NCBI GenBank assembly: GCA_025997675.1
Contig: BNUX01000047.1
Coordinates: 1-22,957, forward strand
DNA from: Spirochaetia bacterium
Lineage (GTDB): Bacteria; Spirochaetota; Spirochaetia; Treponematales; Breznakiellaceae
Length of the DNA stretch: 22,957 bases
Direction of reading: 5' to 3'
In this document: one piece after another, positions 7,587 to 15,949 of the stretch
How positions within the stretch are numbered: the first letter of the stretch is position 1
Layout: every line of letters begins with the position of its first letter
Program-made: the position numbers and the translations under genes
Notes under the pieces: generated by a model
What the model saw: only the letters and a program-made list of their open reading frames with translations
The model's database searches: none
Told to the model about the DNA's origin: nothing

Positions 7587-8309
7587 ATGAAACGATATGT
7601 AATCATAGCTTTGATGCTATCATTGGCGGGTTTTGCCTTTGCTCAGGAGAATGAGGTGGGCGGGACCGATGCCGCGCGGATCGGGATAGAATCTGCCCAG
7701 CAGAAACTAAAGGAAATATCCATCGAGAAATTCGAGCAGGATGGTTTCTGGCGTTCCCACATGTCCCCGGACGAGGGCTATACCACCACCCGTCTTTTTG
7801 AAGGGAGTCCTCAGGCCAAGAAGGCCATCCCGGAGGAAGCGGATTTGAATATCCCCGACCGCTATGTCCTGGGTACCCGGGTCGATTATCTCCGCCGGGG
7901 GTACAGCAGCTTTGTCATGTATCCTATGCGCCCCATCCCCATTGAGGGTGTCACCAAGACGATTTCCGTGTGGGCTGCGGGCCGTAACTTTAACCATGAA
8001 CTGTACATTATGATTCAGGACTTTTTTGGCCGGCCCTTTGAACTCTACGTGGGGGACCTCAACTTCCAGGGCTGGAAACAACTGGTCGTTGCCATTCCCC
8101 CCCAGGCGCCGGACGGCCGGAACGGCATTATCCAGCGGAATTACCACTACAACAACCACATGGGGATTAAGGTGACCGGATTCAGGGTTAAGGTAGACCC
8201 CGGGGAAGCCTTTGGGAGCTACTACCTCTACCTGGACGATCTCCGGGCGGTGACGGACCTCTTTGCCGAGGAGAGCCGGGACCCGGACGATATGGATGAT
8301 TCCTGGTAG
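7587..8309 (+). CDS. flaA: Flagellar filament outer layer (sheath) protein, FlaA family, second copy
   Basis: The 240-residue product has a signal peptide ending AFA-QEN and the same core as its neighbour (TISVWAAGRNFNHELYIMIQDFFG, then GDLNFQGWKQL, then YYLYLDDLRAVTDLF), so the two arose by duplication and now differ over most of their length. The N-terminal part carries a coiled, charged stretch (IESAQQKLKEISIEKFEQDGFW) that the first copy lacks. A Shine-Dalgarno AAGGAG overlaps the stop of the first copy. A terminator follows directly. Treponemes typically carry paired flaA genes; how the two proteins share the sheath is not visible here. Confidence 0.92.
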   Translation: MKRYVIIALMLSLAGFAFAQENEVGGTDAARIGIESAQQKLKEISIEKFEQDGFWRSHMSPDEGYTTTRLFEGSPQAKKAIPEEADLNIPDRYVLGTRVDYLRRGYSSFVMYPMRPIPIEGVTKTISVWAAGRNFNHELYIMIQDFFGRPFELYVGDLNFQGWKQLVVAIPPQAPDGRNGIIQRNYHYNNHMGIKVTGFRVKVDPGEAFGSYYLYLDDLRAVTDLFAEESRDPDDMDDSW

Positions 8310-8332
8310 CAGCACCCGGTTAGTTAGATAGA

Positions 8333-8357
8333 GCCGTCCTCTGGGGCGGCTTTTTTA
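8333..8357 (+). terminator. Rho-independent terminator of the flaA operon
   Basis: A 7-bp stem (GCCGTCC paired with GGGCGGC, one G-U) with loop TCTG is followed by six T. It starts 23 nt after the second flaA stop and overlaps the stop codon of uvrC on the other strand. Confidence 0.88.
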
Positions 8358-10286
8358 TTTCTTGTCAAAATCCTCATTTACCGCCTCCGCCGCGAGGAGG
8401 GCGATTGCTTCCCCCACGGGGTAGGCCTCGCCGCGGGGGGCGAGCCTGGTCTTTGCTACAGCCTGGTCCTCCAGGGCAAGCTGTGCGGCGGCCCGAACAG
8501 TCCGTGCGGCGGTTTCGCTGATGCCGCAGCGGTCTGCCAGATCCTCCGGCGCGGCGGCGGCAATGGCGGGGAGGGTGACGTAGGCTTTCATAATGGCCGC
8601 CGCCCGCTTGGGGCCTATGCCCTCCACCGATTCCAGGGCGGGGAAAAGGAGGTCCTTGGAACGGAGCTTTTGGTTGAGGGTGGTGGCGAAACGGTGGGTT
8701 TCATCACGGATTTGTTGGAGCACCTTGAGGGCTTCGGAGCGTTTGGAGAGCCGTATTGGTTCCCTGGCATGGGGAAGCCAGAGTTCTTCCTCCCGTTTGG
8801 CCAGGCCCACGATGCCGGAGTCCATACCCAATTGGTCCAGTACTCCCTTGGCGGCGTTTACCTGGCCTATGCCGCCGTCGATAAGGACCAGGTCCGGCAG
8901 CTCTGCGCCTTCCCGGATAAGCCGGAGGTAGCGCCGGTGGACCGCTTCCCGCATGGCGGCAAAGTCATCCACCACCCCCACCACGGAACGGAGCTTGAAG
9001 TAGCGGTAGTTCTTCTTGTCCGGGACGCCGTTTTTGAAGGAGATCAGGGAGGCCACCGGGTGTTTGCCGTCCAGCTGGGCGATGTCGAAGCCTTCGATGC
9101 GTTCCGGCCGGGTGCGGAGGCCCAGTGCACGGGCAAGCTCGTCCAGGGCAGGTCCGGCCCCCCGTTCCTTGAGCCGGTGCCGGAGGTCCTCCTGGGCGTT
9201 CTGCCGGGCCATAGCGAGGACCGCCTGGTGCCGCTTCTCATCGGGGGCTACCAATTCCGGCGCATATCCGAACTGCTCCTTGAACCACCGCTTCAAAAAA
9301 GGAAAGTCGGGGCTTGCGGCATCATCCCCTAAGCCAATGAATATCCGGTGCGGGGGGGGACGGTCCGGGGTGTAGTAGGCGGCGATAAAGGTTTCCAGGG
9401 ATTCCGTTTCCTCTGCGGCGGAACGGGTGCGGTAGAGTTCCCGGCCGGTCATTTTGCCCCCCCGCATGGAGAAGACCGACCAGGTGGTGAAGATGCTTTC
9501 CCCGGCCCAGGCGATGTAGTCCCGGCCCTCATGGTCAAAGTCCACCATAGCGGGGCTTTCCGAAAGGGCCTTCACCGCATTGATGGCATTGCGGAGTTGG
9601 GCGGCCCGTTCAAAAAGGAGCCGGGCGGCGGCTTCGTGCATACGCTCGGTGAGTTCAATGATCAGGGAATCTATTTCAGCAGAGAGGATTTTCTGAATAC
9701 GTTCTATATGCACCAGGTATTCCGCCCCGGTGATTTTACCGCAGCAGGGGCCGGCGCAGCGGCCGATGTGGAAGTACATACAGGGGGCGTCCCGTTTTCT
9801 CAAAGTGCGGCATTTCCGCAGGGGGAAGAGTTTGTCAACGAGTTCTAAAAGGGTGTCCACCGCCTGGACATTGGGGAAGGGCCCGAAGTACCGGGAACCG
9901 TCCTGGACGATGTGGCGGGTCTTGAAGATCCGGGGGAAGGGGCCGGCGGTAAGGCGGATCACCGGGTAGGATTTGCCGTCCTTCAAATCGATGTTGTACT
10001 TTGGGGTGTGCTGCTTGATCAGGGTATTTTCCAGGAGCAGTGCCTCGTATTCGTTGGCCACGATGATGGTTTCTATGCTCCGGGCGTGGCGGATCAGGGT
10101 TTCGGTCTTTACATCCTTGGCGCCGGAGAAATAGGAGCCCAAGCGGTTTCGTAATACCTTGGCTTTCCCTATGTAGATGATGCGGCCCTCCCCATCCCGC
10201 CAGAGATAGACCCCCGGTTCCTGGGGGGCGTCGTGGGCAAAGGCCTTGAGGATGGCGAAATTTTCAGAAAACCTTTCATTGTCCAT
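8355..10286 (-). CDS. uvrC: Excinuclease ABC subunit C
   Basis: UvrC makes both incisions around DNA lesions in nucleotide excision repair after UvrA/UvrB loading. The 643 residues hold, in order: a GIY-YIG nuclease domain (GVYLWRDGEGRIIYIGK, residues 25-41; E86 catalytic), a four-cysteine cluster C159, C169, C177, C181 (iron-sulfur type), a UVR motif for UvrB at about 205-240, and the RNase H-like nuclease with D401, D470 and H531. It ends with tandem helix-hairpin-helix motifs around 550-625 (SVEGIGPKRAAAIM). Length is normal. It is convergent with flaA and divergent from the LamG gene, with only 29 bp between the two start codons. I see no Shine-Dalgarno; a TAATAT box lies 11 nt before the ATG, but its -35 is poor. 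Confidence 0.97.
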   Translation of the reverse strand: MDNERFSENFAILKAFAHDAPQEPGVYLWRDGEGRIIYIGKAKVLRNRLGSYFSGAKDVKTETLIRHARSIETIIVANEYEALLLENTLIKQHTPKYNIDLKDGKSYPVIRLTAGPFPRIFKTRHIVQDGSRYFGPFPNVQAVDTLLELVDKLFPLRKCRTLRKRDAPCMYFHIGRCAGPCCGKITGAEYLVHIERIQKILSAEIDSLIIELTERMHEAAARLLFERAAQLRNAINAVKALSESPAMVDFDHEGRDYIAWAGESIFTTWSVFSMRGGKMTGRELYRTRSAAEETESLETFIAAYYTPDRPPPHRIFIGLGDDAASPDFPFLKRWFKEQFGYAPELVAPDEKRHQAVLAMARQNAQEDLRHRLKERGAGPALDELARALGLRTRPERIEGFDIAQLDGKHPVASLISFKNGVPDKKNYRYFKLRSVVGVVDDFAAMREAVHRRYLRLIREGAELPDLVLIDGGIGQVNAAKGVLDQLGMDSGIVGLAKREEELWLPHAREPIRLSKRSEALKVLQQIRDETHRFATTLNQKLRSKDLLFPALESVEGIGPKRAAAIMKAYVTLPAIAAAAPEDLADRCGISETAARTVRAAAQLALEDQAVAKTRLAPRGEAYPVGEAIALLAAEAVNEDFDKK

Positions 10287-10315
10287 GTTATATACCGATA
10301 TTAAAAGGGGAATTT

Positions 10316-11896
10316 ATGAGAAAAGCAACCGTTGCAGCCGTTATAAGCGGTATTTTTTTGCATACCAGCCTCCTGTACGCCCTTGGGGAGCGTACCCTGG
10401 TACTGGGGGCCGCATCCTCCTGGAAAGATGTGGAGACACGGAAGGATATCGCCGAGGTTGCCGGCATACGGACAAACCCGGTACTGACCCTTTCCTCCGT
10501 CCGGTCCGGGGATGATCCCGCCCTGGATATGGCCCTGTCCTTTGACGAGGGACGGCCGGATCTGTTTTCCGATAAAACCGGCCATTACCGGGTAAGCGCT
10601 TCCCCGGCCTTAGGCGGGGTGAACTACCGCTGGTCCCGGGCAGGTACCGGGGCGGCCCTCTTCTCCCTGGAGGAAGCGGGGAGGTCGGGGGCTGAAGGCC
10701 CCTTGATCATCAGCCCCCAAACACCGGCGGCACTGCTCTATTCGGGCCGGCATTTTAGAGATTTCAGCATAGAGTTCTGGCTCTATCCCCAGAATATGGA
10801 AAGCGGGGAGCAGGTGCTCTCCTGGAGCGCCACCCGGCAGACCCGGCAGGGGGCCAATACCTTCCAGCGTATCCAGTGTATCGTGGCAAAAAACCGGCTC
10901 AACTGGTCCTTCCTGGATTTCTTTTCCTCCCCCGATGACGGCAGACAGATGACCCTCAACTTGAGCGGCTCCCCGGTGCTTCCCCGGACCTGGAGCCACC
11001 ACCTTGTCCGGTTTAATTCCGATACGGGGATCCTGGAATACCTGGTGGACGGGCGCCTGGAAGGGGTGGTGTATGCCACCACCACAGGCCGGGAGGGGGG
11101 AGAGGTCTACATACCGGTGGCAGGGGACGGGGGAACCGTGGTTTTGGGCGGCCGCTTTGCGGGGCTTATGGACGAATTCCGGATCTATGGCCGGTACAAC
11201 GAAGTCCCCCAACTGTCTAAGTATCCCCCCCTGGGGGGGCGTATAGAAACGCGGCCATTGGATCTGGGGGAACGGAACAGCAGGGTCCTGAAGGTGGAAG
11301 CCCTGGGGGGGAATTTTTCTTCCGGCGGGAGGAATGAGTATGCCGGTTCGGGACGGTTTCGCTTTGCCAATAATTCCATGGTGCAGTTCTTTATCCGTAC
11401 GGCGGATAACCCGTGGATGACCGGTGAATCCGAATGGCAGCCCTTTGAACCGGGAACGGATTTTACCGGGGATATCCGTGGCCGGTATGTCCAGTTGGCG
11501 GCGGCCTTCTATCCCTCAGGGGACAGGGAGGCCGCGCCCTACCTGGACGAAATCCGGGTGGTGTATCAACGGGACGATCCCCCCCTGCCGCCCTCCATGG
11601 TAACTGCAGTTGCCCGGGACGGCGCGGTGGATATTGTTTGGCGGTCCAGCCCGGACCCTGATGTCAGCGGCTATCTGGTCTATTTTGGAACATCCGCCGG
11701 GGACTATTTTGGAGAAAGTACGATACAGGGAGTATCTCCAATAAACGCAGGGAGGGAAACTTCCATCCGCATCAATGGTTTGGAAAACGGTACCCTGTAC
11801 TATTTTGCCGTGGCAGCCTATGATCGGATGAATCCCGCCAACGCCGGGAACTTTTCCCGGGAAGCAATAGCCCGCCCCTTAAGGATGGTTGAATGA
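10316..11896 (+). CDS. Secreted LamG plus fibronectin type III protein
   Basis: The 526-residue product has a signal peptide (MRKATVAAVISGIFLHTSLLYA). A LamG domain spans about residues 80-295, with the textbook ending GGRFAGLMDEFRIYGR and internal DFSIEFWLYPQ, WSHHLVRF and YLVDGRLEG. A beta-rich middle follows at about 310-425. A fibronectin type III domain closes the protein at about 430-520 (PPSMVTAVARDGAVDIVW, SGYLVYFGT, GTLYYFAVAAYDR). These folds bind carbohydrate or protein partners, and I see no catalytic signature. The ATG has AAAAGGGG 5 nt upstream. Its stop overlaps the next start in an ATGA, so it heads a coupled operon with the TPR, HDOD and MBL genes. The nearby 560-residue lipoprotein also carries a LamG-like domain. 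Confidence 0.85.
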   Translation: MRKATVAAVISGIFLHTSLLYALGERTLVLGAASSWKDVETRKDIAEVAGIRTNPVLTLSSVRSGDDPALDMALSFDEGRPDLFSDKTGHYRVSASPALGGVNYRWSRAGTGAALFSLEEAGRSGAEGPLIISPQTPAALLYSGRHFRDFSIEFWLYPQNMESGEQVLSWSATRQTRQGANTFQRIQCIVAKNRLNWSFLDFFSSPDDGRQMTLNLSGSPVLPRTWSHHLVRFNSDTGILEYLVDGRLEGVVYATTTGREGGEVYIPVAGDGGTVVLGGRFAGLMDEFRIYGRYNEVPQLSKYPPLGGRIETRPLDLGERNSRVLKVEALGGNFSSGGRNEYAGSGRFRFANNSMVQFFIRTADNPWMTGESEWQPFEPGTDFTGDIRGRYVQLAAAFYPSGDREAAPYLDEIRVVYQRDDPPLPPSMVTAVARDGAVDIVWRSSPDPDVSGYLVYFGTSAGDYFGESTIQGVSPINAGRETSIRINGLENGTLYYFAVAAYDRMNPANAGNFSREAIARPLRMVE

Positions 11897-13074
11897 GCGT
11901 GCAGGATGTACTGGATTTAACAAAACGAGCCCGGATGTTTATCCGGGACGAAAAGTTTACGGATGCCCTTGATACCCTGAAAGAGGCCCTTGAGCTTGAC
12001 GACAAATGCACGGCGGCCCATAACCTCATGGGGATTGCCCAGAGCAGACTTGGGAACGGGAAGAAGGCCCTCGCCGCATTCCGTAAGGGAAAGACTGTAG
12101 AGAAGGAAAACCCGGTCATCCACTTTAATCTTGCCATAGCCCTGGAAACCACGGAACAGCCGGATAAGGCGATACCACGGTACCGTGCGGCGTTTCGCCT
12201 CCATCCCGGCTGGCTTTCCGCAATGAATGCCCTGGGGCTGGTGTTTTTTAAGCAGCAGGACTACCCCGCCGCCAACCGGACCTTCTCGAAGGTTTTGAAG
12301 TTTGATCCCGCAAATGCCGAGGCTCTGAATAATAAGGGGCTGGTCCTGGCGGATCAGGGCCGGCACAAGGAGGCGGTCAAGAAGTACCGCGCCGCCCTGG
12401 ATATTGACCACAAGTATGTCAATGCCGGCCTGAACCTGTCCCGCGCCCTGGAGGATATGGAAAATTTTGCCGCCTCCCTGGAGGAACTGGAACGCCTGGC
12501 GGACCTTGTCCCGGCGGATTGGGAGGTCAGGACCCGGCTGGCGGCACTCTATCATAAACTGGAACGTTACGAAGAGGCCAGGGATCAGTCCCGTGCCATT
12601 CTGGAGAAGGAGCCCGACAATATCCATGCCCTGCGGATAGAAGGGGCGATTCATTTGATACAGGGAAACGACGAAGAAGCGAAAGCCATCTTTGAAAGAA
12701 TAACGGCACTGGACGGCGCGTTCAAGGAGAACGGTACCGGGGAAGGCGGCGATATTTCCACCCGGTTCATGATGGAGGCCCCCGAATCCCGGTACTGGCT
12801 GGACCTTGTCCCGCCCCCTGCGGCCCCGGCTCCCTCCGCATCTAAGCCCGCATCCACCCACCCCGGCGCAATAGCCCTGGCAAAAGCCCGGGCGGCGAAG
12901 AAGGCGGCGCAGACAACGGCGGCGGAACCTGAGGGGAGATTACTCGGCTTGATGCGGTATCTGATGTACTTGACCGAAGCGCTGCCGAACCCGGTACGGG
13001 ATGAGTTTATACATAGTGACGAGCATAGGGAAATGGAGTATATTATTGATACCCTGGAAGGTGCAAATGGATAA
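11893..13074 (+). CDS. Tetratricopeptide repeat protein
   Basis: The 393-residue product has about seven TPR units between residues 5 and 275 (for example AHNLMGIAQSRLGNGKKALA, ALNNKGLVLADQGRHKEAVK, HALRIEGAIHLIQGNDEEAK). A Pro/Ala/Ser linker follows (PPPAAPAPSASKPAS), then a helical tail ending EMEYIIDTLEGANG. There is no signal peptide, so it is probably cytoplasmic. TPR arrays are protein-interaction scaffolds; the partner is unknown, though the operon suggests the HDOD or MBL protein. Its ATG overlaps the previous stop (ATGA), and its end overlaps the HDOD start by 8 bases. Confidence 0.9.
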   Translation: MSVQDVLDLTKRARMFIRDEKFTDALDTLKEALELDDKCTAAHNLMGIAQSRLGNGKKALAAFRKGKTVEKENPVIHFNLAIALETTEQPDKAIPRYRAAFRLHPGWLSAMNALGLVFFKQQDYPAANRTFSKVLKFDPANAEALNNKGLVLADQGRHKEAVKKYRAALDIDHKYVNAGLNLSRALEDMENFAASLEELERLADLVPADWEVRTRLAALYHKLERYEEARDQSRAILEKEPDNIHALRIEGAIHLIQGNDEEAKAIFERITALDGAFKENGTGEGGDISTRFMMEAPESRYWLDLVPPPAAPAPSASKPASTHPGAIALAKARAAKKAAQTTAAEPEGRLLGLMRYLMYLTEALPNPVRDEFIHSDEHREMEYIIDTLEGANG

Positions 13075-13915
13075 AGTTTTAAGCAGGAAACTCGACAACT
13101 ATATAAAAAACATCCCCAGCCTGCCTACTACCCTGTCCAAGGTTCTGGAGATTTGTAATAACCCCCGGTCCATCCCTGCGGACCTTAACCATGTTATTTC
13201 CCTGGACCCTGTCCTGGTGGGCCGGGTATTAAAGCTTATCAATTCGGCCTATTACGGCCTGAAGGTAACCAACATGGTCCGGGCCATCATCATGCTGGGA
13301 CTCAACACCGTAAAGAACCTCGCCCTTTCTTCAGCTATCATCGGGAATTTGAACATACGGGAATCCCCGGGGATAAGCCTTGAAGGGTACTGGCGCCATT
13401 CCCTCTGTGTAGGGGTGGCGGCGAAGATCCTTGCCCGGAAACGGGGTATTGATCCCAAGCTGCTTGAGGAATATTTTGTCGCCGGCCTGCTCCACGACAT
13501 CGGGAAAATACCCCTGAACATAGTACTGCCCCAGGAGTACCTCCTCACCATCAAGTCCGCAGATGCCGGGGTCTCCCTGGTTCGGGCGGAAGCCGAACGC
13601 CTGGGGATTACCCATAATGAGGTGGGCGCCCGGGTGTTTCAGGCCTGGCACATTGGGGGCGCCCTGGAGGATGTGGTGATCCACCATCATAACTGTACTA
13701 CCTATGCGGGGGAACATAGGGATCTGCTCTACAGCGTTGTGGTAGCCAACTATTTTGCTTCCCTTATGGAGATAGGTTTTGCCGGTGACAGCCATCCCGA
13801 AAAACCCGATCCCTCGGTTTGGAAAACACTGGGAATAAGCCGGGACATTTTTGATGATATCAGACCCGTTGTTGATGACGAGATGGCAAAGGCTCAGATT
13901 TTTCTGAATCTATAA
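13067..13915 (+). CDS. HDOD domain protein
   Basis: The 282-residue product is one HDOD domain (IPSLPTTLSKVLEICNNPRS, DPVLVGRVLKLINSAYYG, MVRAIIMLGLNTVKNLAL). HDOD proteins are usually regulatory partners in signalling and motility. HD-phosphodiesterase residues appear to be retained: H111, H143-D144 in LLHDIGK, H183 and H206-208 (HHHN). Some phosphohydrolase activity therefore cannot be excluded. I chose the ATG at 13067: it begins MDKVLSRKLDNYIK and has GGAAGG upstream, whereas the open frame back to 13001 only shadows the TPR gene. It overlaps the TPR gene by 8 bases and is followed after 10 nt by the MBL gene. Confidence 0.9.
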   Translation: MDKVLSRKLDNYIKNIPSLPTTLSKVLEICNNPRSIPADLNHVISLDPVLVGRVLKLINSAYYGLKVTNMVRAIIMLGLNTVKNLALSSAIIGNLNIRESPGISLEGYWRHSLCVGVAAKILARKRGIDPKLLEEYFVAGLLHDIGKIPLNIVLPQEYLLTIKSADAGVSLVRAEAERLGITHNEVGARVFQAWHIGGALEDVVIHHHNCTTYAGEHRDLLYSVVVANYFASLMEIGFAGDSHPEKPDPSVWKTLGISRDIFDDIRPVVDDEMAKAQIFLNL

Positions 13916-13925
13916 AGGGGATTTT

Positions 13926-14846
13926 ATGCTGCGAGTTCGTTTTTGGGGTTGTCGGGGTTCCATCCCCTGTCCGGGGGTGTCCACCGTTGAGTTCGGGGGG
14001 AATACCGCCTGCCTGGAAATCCGGGCGGATGACAAGCTGGCCATCGTCGATATGGGCACGGGGATACGGGCCCTGGGGGACTGGCTCATGGGGAATGACT
14101 TCAAAAAGGGCCCCATAGACGCGGATGTATTTGTTACCCACACCCACTGGGATCACATCATGGGTTTCCCCATGTTTACCCCCCTCTTTGTCCCCACCAC
14201 AACCCTGCGGGTCCGGGGGCCCGTTTCCTACTACGAGGACGATACCATAGAGTCCATTATCTCCACCCTATTTTCCTACCGCTACTGGCCGGTCAGAATG
14301 AACGAATTGGCCGCCCATCTCGAATACGATACGATTAAGGAAACCACCCTGGATCTGGGGTCCGGCCTGTGGGTTCGCACCAAGTACCTGAACCACCCCG
14401 TACTTTGTCTTGGCTATCGTTTTGAATACCAGGGCAAATCCATTGTCACCGCCTATGACACCGAACCCTTCCGGAACCTCTTTCCCACCACGCCCACCGA
14501 ACCCGGCTATGACGAGGATGTTGCCCGGGAGGGTGTAACGGCGGCTAAAGAAGCAAACACCCAGATATTCCGGTTCATCAGGCATGCCGATGTACTCATC
14601 TATGACTGCCAGTATACCAACAAAGAATACAATGCGGGCAAGATTGGCTGGGGCCACTCCACCTACGAATACGCCGCGGCGATAGCTCAAAAAGCGGAGG
14701 TCAAAAAGCTGGTATTCTTTCACCACGACCCCAATCGCACAGACGCCCAGCTTAGGGCCCTGGAAACCGGATACCGGAAAAGGGTTACCGCAAAGACGGG
14801 CATGGAAATTATCATGGCCCGGGAAGGGGACACGATTGAGGCTTAG
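13926..14846 (+). CDS. Metallo-beta-lactamase-fold hydrolase, cyclic-nucleotide-phosphodiesterase-like
   Basis: The 306-residue cytoplasmic protein opens RVRFWGCRGSIPCPG...GGNTACLE, a pattern typical of MBL proteins related to phosphodiesterases. It has the metal site THTHWDH (H72, H74, D76, H77), then H157 (NHP), D178 (AYDTE), H244 and the HHDP at 266-269. The substrate is unknown: a cyclic nucleotide or other phosphodiester is the family-based guess. GGGG lies 8-11 nt before the ATG. It is the last gene of the LamG-TPR-HDOD-MBL unit. Its stop overlaps the stop of the convergent gene by two bases, and no terminator is visible. Confidence 0.87.
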   Translation: MLRVRFWGCRGSIPCPGVSTVEFGGNTACLEIRADDKLAIVDMGTGIRALGDWLMGNDFKKGPIDADVFVTHTHWDHIMGFPMFTPLFVPTTTLRVRGPVSYYEDDTIESIISTLFSYRYWPVRMNELAAHLEYDTIKETTLDLGSGLWVRTKYLNHPVLCLGYRFEYQGKSIVTAYDTEPFRNLFPTTPTEPGYDEDVAREGVTAAKEANTQIFRFIRHADVLIYDCQYTNKEYNAGKIGWGHSTYEYAAAIAQKAEVKKLVFFHHDPNRTDAQLRALETGYRKRVTAKTGMEIIMAREGDTIEA

Positions 14847-15478
14847 CGCTCCGGCAGCGTACTGAGCCGGAAGGTATTCGGTCTGGGGGCGATATACCCC
14901 GCTTGAGTATCGCTCTGTTCCCTCGTTTCGTTCGGGGGTTCGTAGTAGGAGAGCAAGGCCTGGGGATTGATTTTCTTCAGGGTGTCCGCTACGGCGTTGA
15001 TGGCGATGAGGTTCTGCTCCTCCGGGGAAAAGGCCCGGCAGCTGGGGCAGGAACACCAGTGTCCTTCCGCCCCCGGCTCAGGCCAGAGGTGGAAGATGGT
15101 GACCCGGGCCGGGCCGGCCTTGGAAAACAGGCCGGCGGCGTTTTTTTGCAGTAGGGCGAGGGTATCGGGGTTGGTGGGGCAGAAGAGGCCCGTTTTTATC
15201 CGCCGGCCCTCCTCCATGCGGAAGAGATCCCGGTGAAAGAAGAAAAGCCGCCGGGGGATGAGGGATGACAATTCCCGGCCCCCGGCCTCAATATCCAGGG
15301 TGTATTGCGCCGCAAGGGTGAGCAGGGATACATCCCGAAAAGGAAATTCCCCTAGGGGAACAACCAGCGTGTCAAACCCATCCCGGGCAGCCCGGACAAG
15401 GGCGGCTTCCCGGGTCTTTCGGGATTGCCCGGGGCTCAGAAGGAACCGTTTCCTCTTGGAAACATCAAAATCAGCCAC
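14843..15478 (-). CDS. Conserved-type protein with a DUF4838-like C-terminal stretch
   Basis: The 211-residue product has no signal peptide or membrane segment. Residues 145-190 (HWCSCPSCRAFSPEEQNLIA, then NAVADTLKKINPQALLSYYEPP) resemble the cysteine-pair region of DUF4838 proteins, which often accompany glycoside hydrolases; the rest of that larger family is absent. The C-x2-C pair may bind a metal. I assign no function. The start is GTG at 15478; it has no Shine-Dalgarno but a TACACT box 6 nt upstream, so the mRNA is probably leaderless. It diverges from the 15521 gene across 42 bp. Confidence 0.7.
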   Translation of the reverse strand: MADFDVSKRKRFLLSPGQSRKTREAALVRAARDGFDTLVVPLGEFPFRDVSLLTLAAQYTLDIEAGGRELSSLIPRRLFFFHRDLFRMEEGRRIKTGLFCPTNPDTLALLQKNAAGLFSKAGPARVTIFHLWPEPGAEGHWCSCPSCRAFSPEEQNLIAINAVADTLKKINPQALLSYYEPPNETREQSDTQAGYIAPRPNTFRLSTLPER

Positions 15479-15484
15479 GGATAG

Positions 15485-15515
15485 AGTGTATCTGTTTTTC
15501 GATATATGTTACACT
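15485..15515. promoter_or_regulatory. Interlocked divergent leaderless promoters
   Basis: Two promoters are mirror images in the 42-bp gap. Plus strand: TGTATC (15487-15492), 17 nt, TACACT (15510-15515), 5 nt, ATG 15521. Minus strand: TGTAAC (15513-15508), 17 nt, TACACT (15490-15485), 6 nt, GTG 15478. Each -10 overlaps the other's -35, so polymerase can occupy only one at a time. The -35 matches are weak. Confidence 0.5.
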
Positions 15516-15520
15516 AGGGT

Positions 15521-15949
15521 ATGAAGCAGATAGAACCGGAGACATTCTGGAAAAACTATGAGGAGGCCCTGGGGGAAAAGGTCCTTGCCTATGCCCTGGG
15601 GCAGTATCTTACGGGTTGGGCCGAGTATGAAATGCCCCTCTGGGGGCTCCTCATCGCCACCGATGGGGGGTTCCGTTTTCATCATTTTCCCCATGAAGGC
15701 TGGATACAGGCCCTTTCCCGGATGAGCACCGGGGGGGATGCTCCCACGGAAAAGACCATCTTCATCCCCCGGGACCGGCTTATATCGGTGGAACTGCGCC
15801 GGGAAAAGTCCCTGCTGAAACGGATTTTTGTGGCCGGCCAGCCCCGTTTTATCCTCCGTTACCGGGACTCCGGCGGCGCCGAGGCGGAACTTGTCGCCGA
15901 AGCGGATTCAAAGGCTTCTATTATAGTAGAAAAGCTGCAAAGCCGCTAA
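15521..15949 (+). CDS. Small cytoplasmic protein of unknown function
   Basis: The 142-residue product has no signal peptide. It begins with a helical stretch (PETFWKNYEEALGEKVLAYALG) and continues as a beta-rich domain (LWGLLIATDGGFRFHHFPHE, DRLISVELRREKSLLKRIF, PRFILRYRDSGG) that looks like a PH- or GRAM-type barrel. That fold is a guess from strand pattern only. The ATG lacks a Shine-Dalgarno and follows TACACT by 5 nt. Its stop overlaps the stop of the convergent peptidase gene by two bases. Confidence 0.72.
   Translation: MKQIEPETFWKNYEEALGEKVLAYALGQYLTGWAEYEMPLWGLLIATDGGFRFHHFPHEGWIQALSRMSTGGDAPTEKTIFIPRDRLISVELRREKSLLKRIFVAGQPRFILRYRDSGGAEAELVAEADSKASIIVEKLQSR

Noticed and set aside
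10287..10315. Leaderless promoters for uvrC and the LamG gene in their 29-bp gap
   Set aside because: The TAATAT box for uvrC is 11 nt from the ATG and its best -35 has a 19-nt spacer; the LamG gene has a Shine-Dalgarno and needs a leader. I could not define either promoter.
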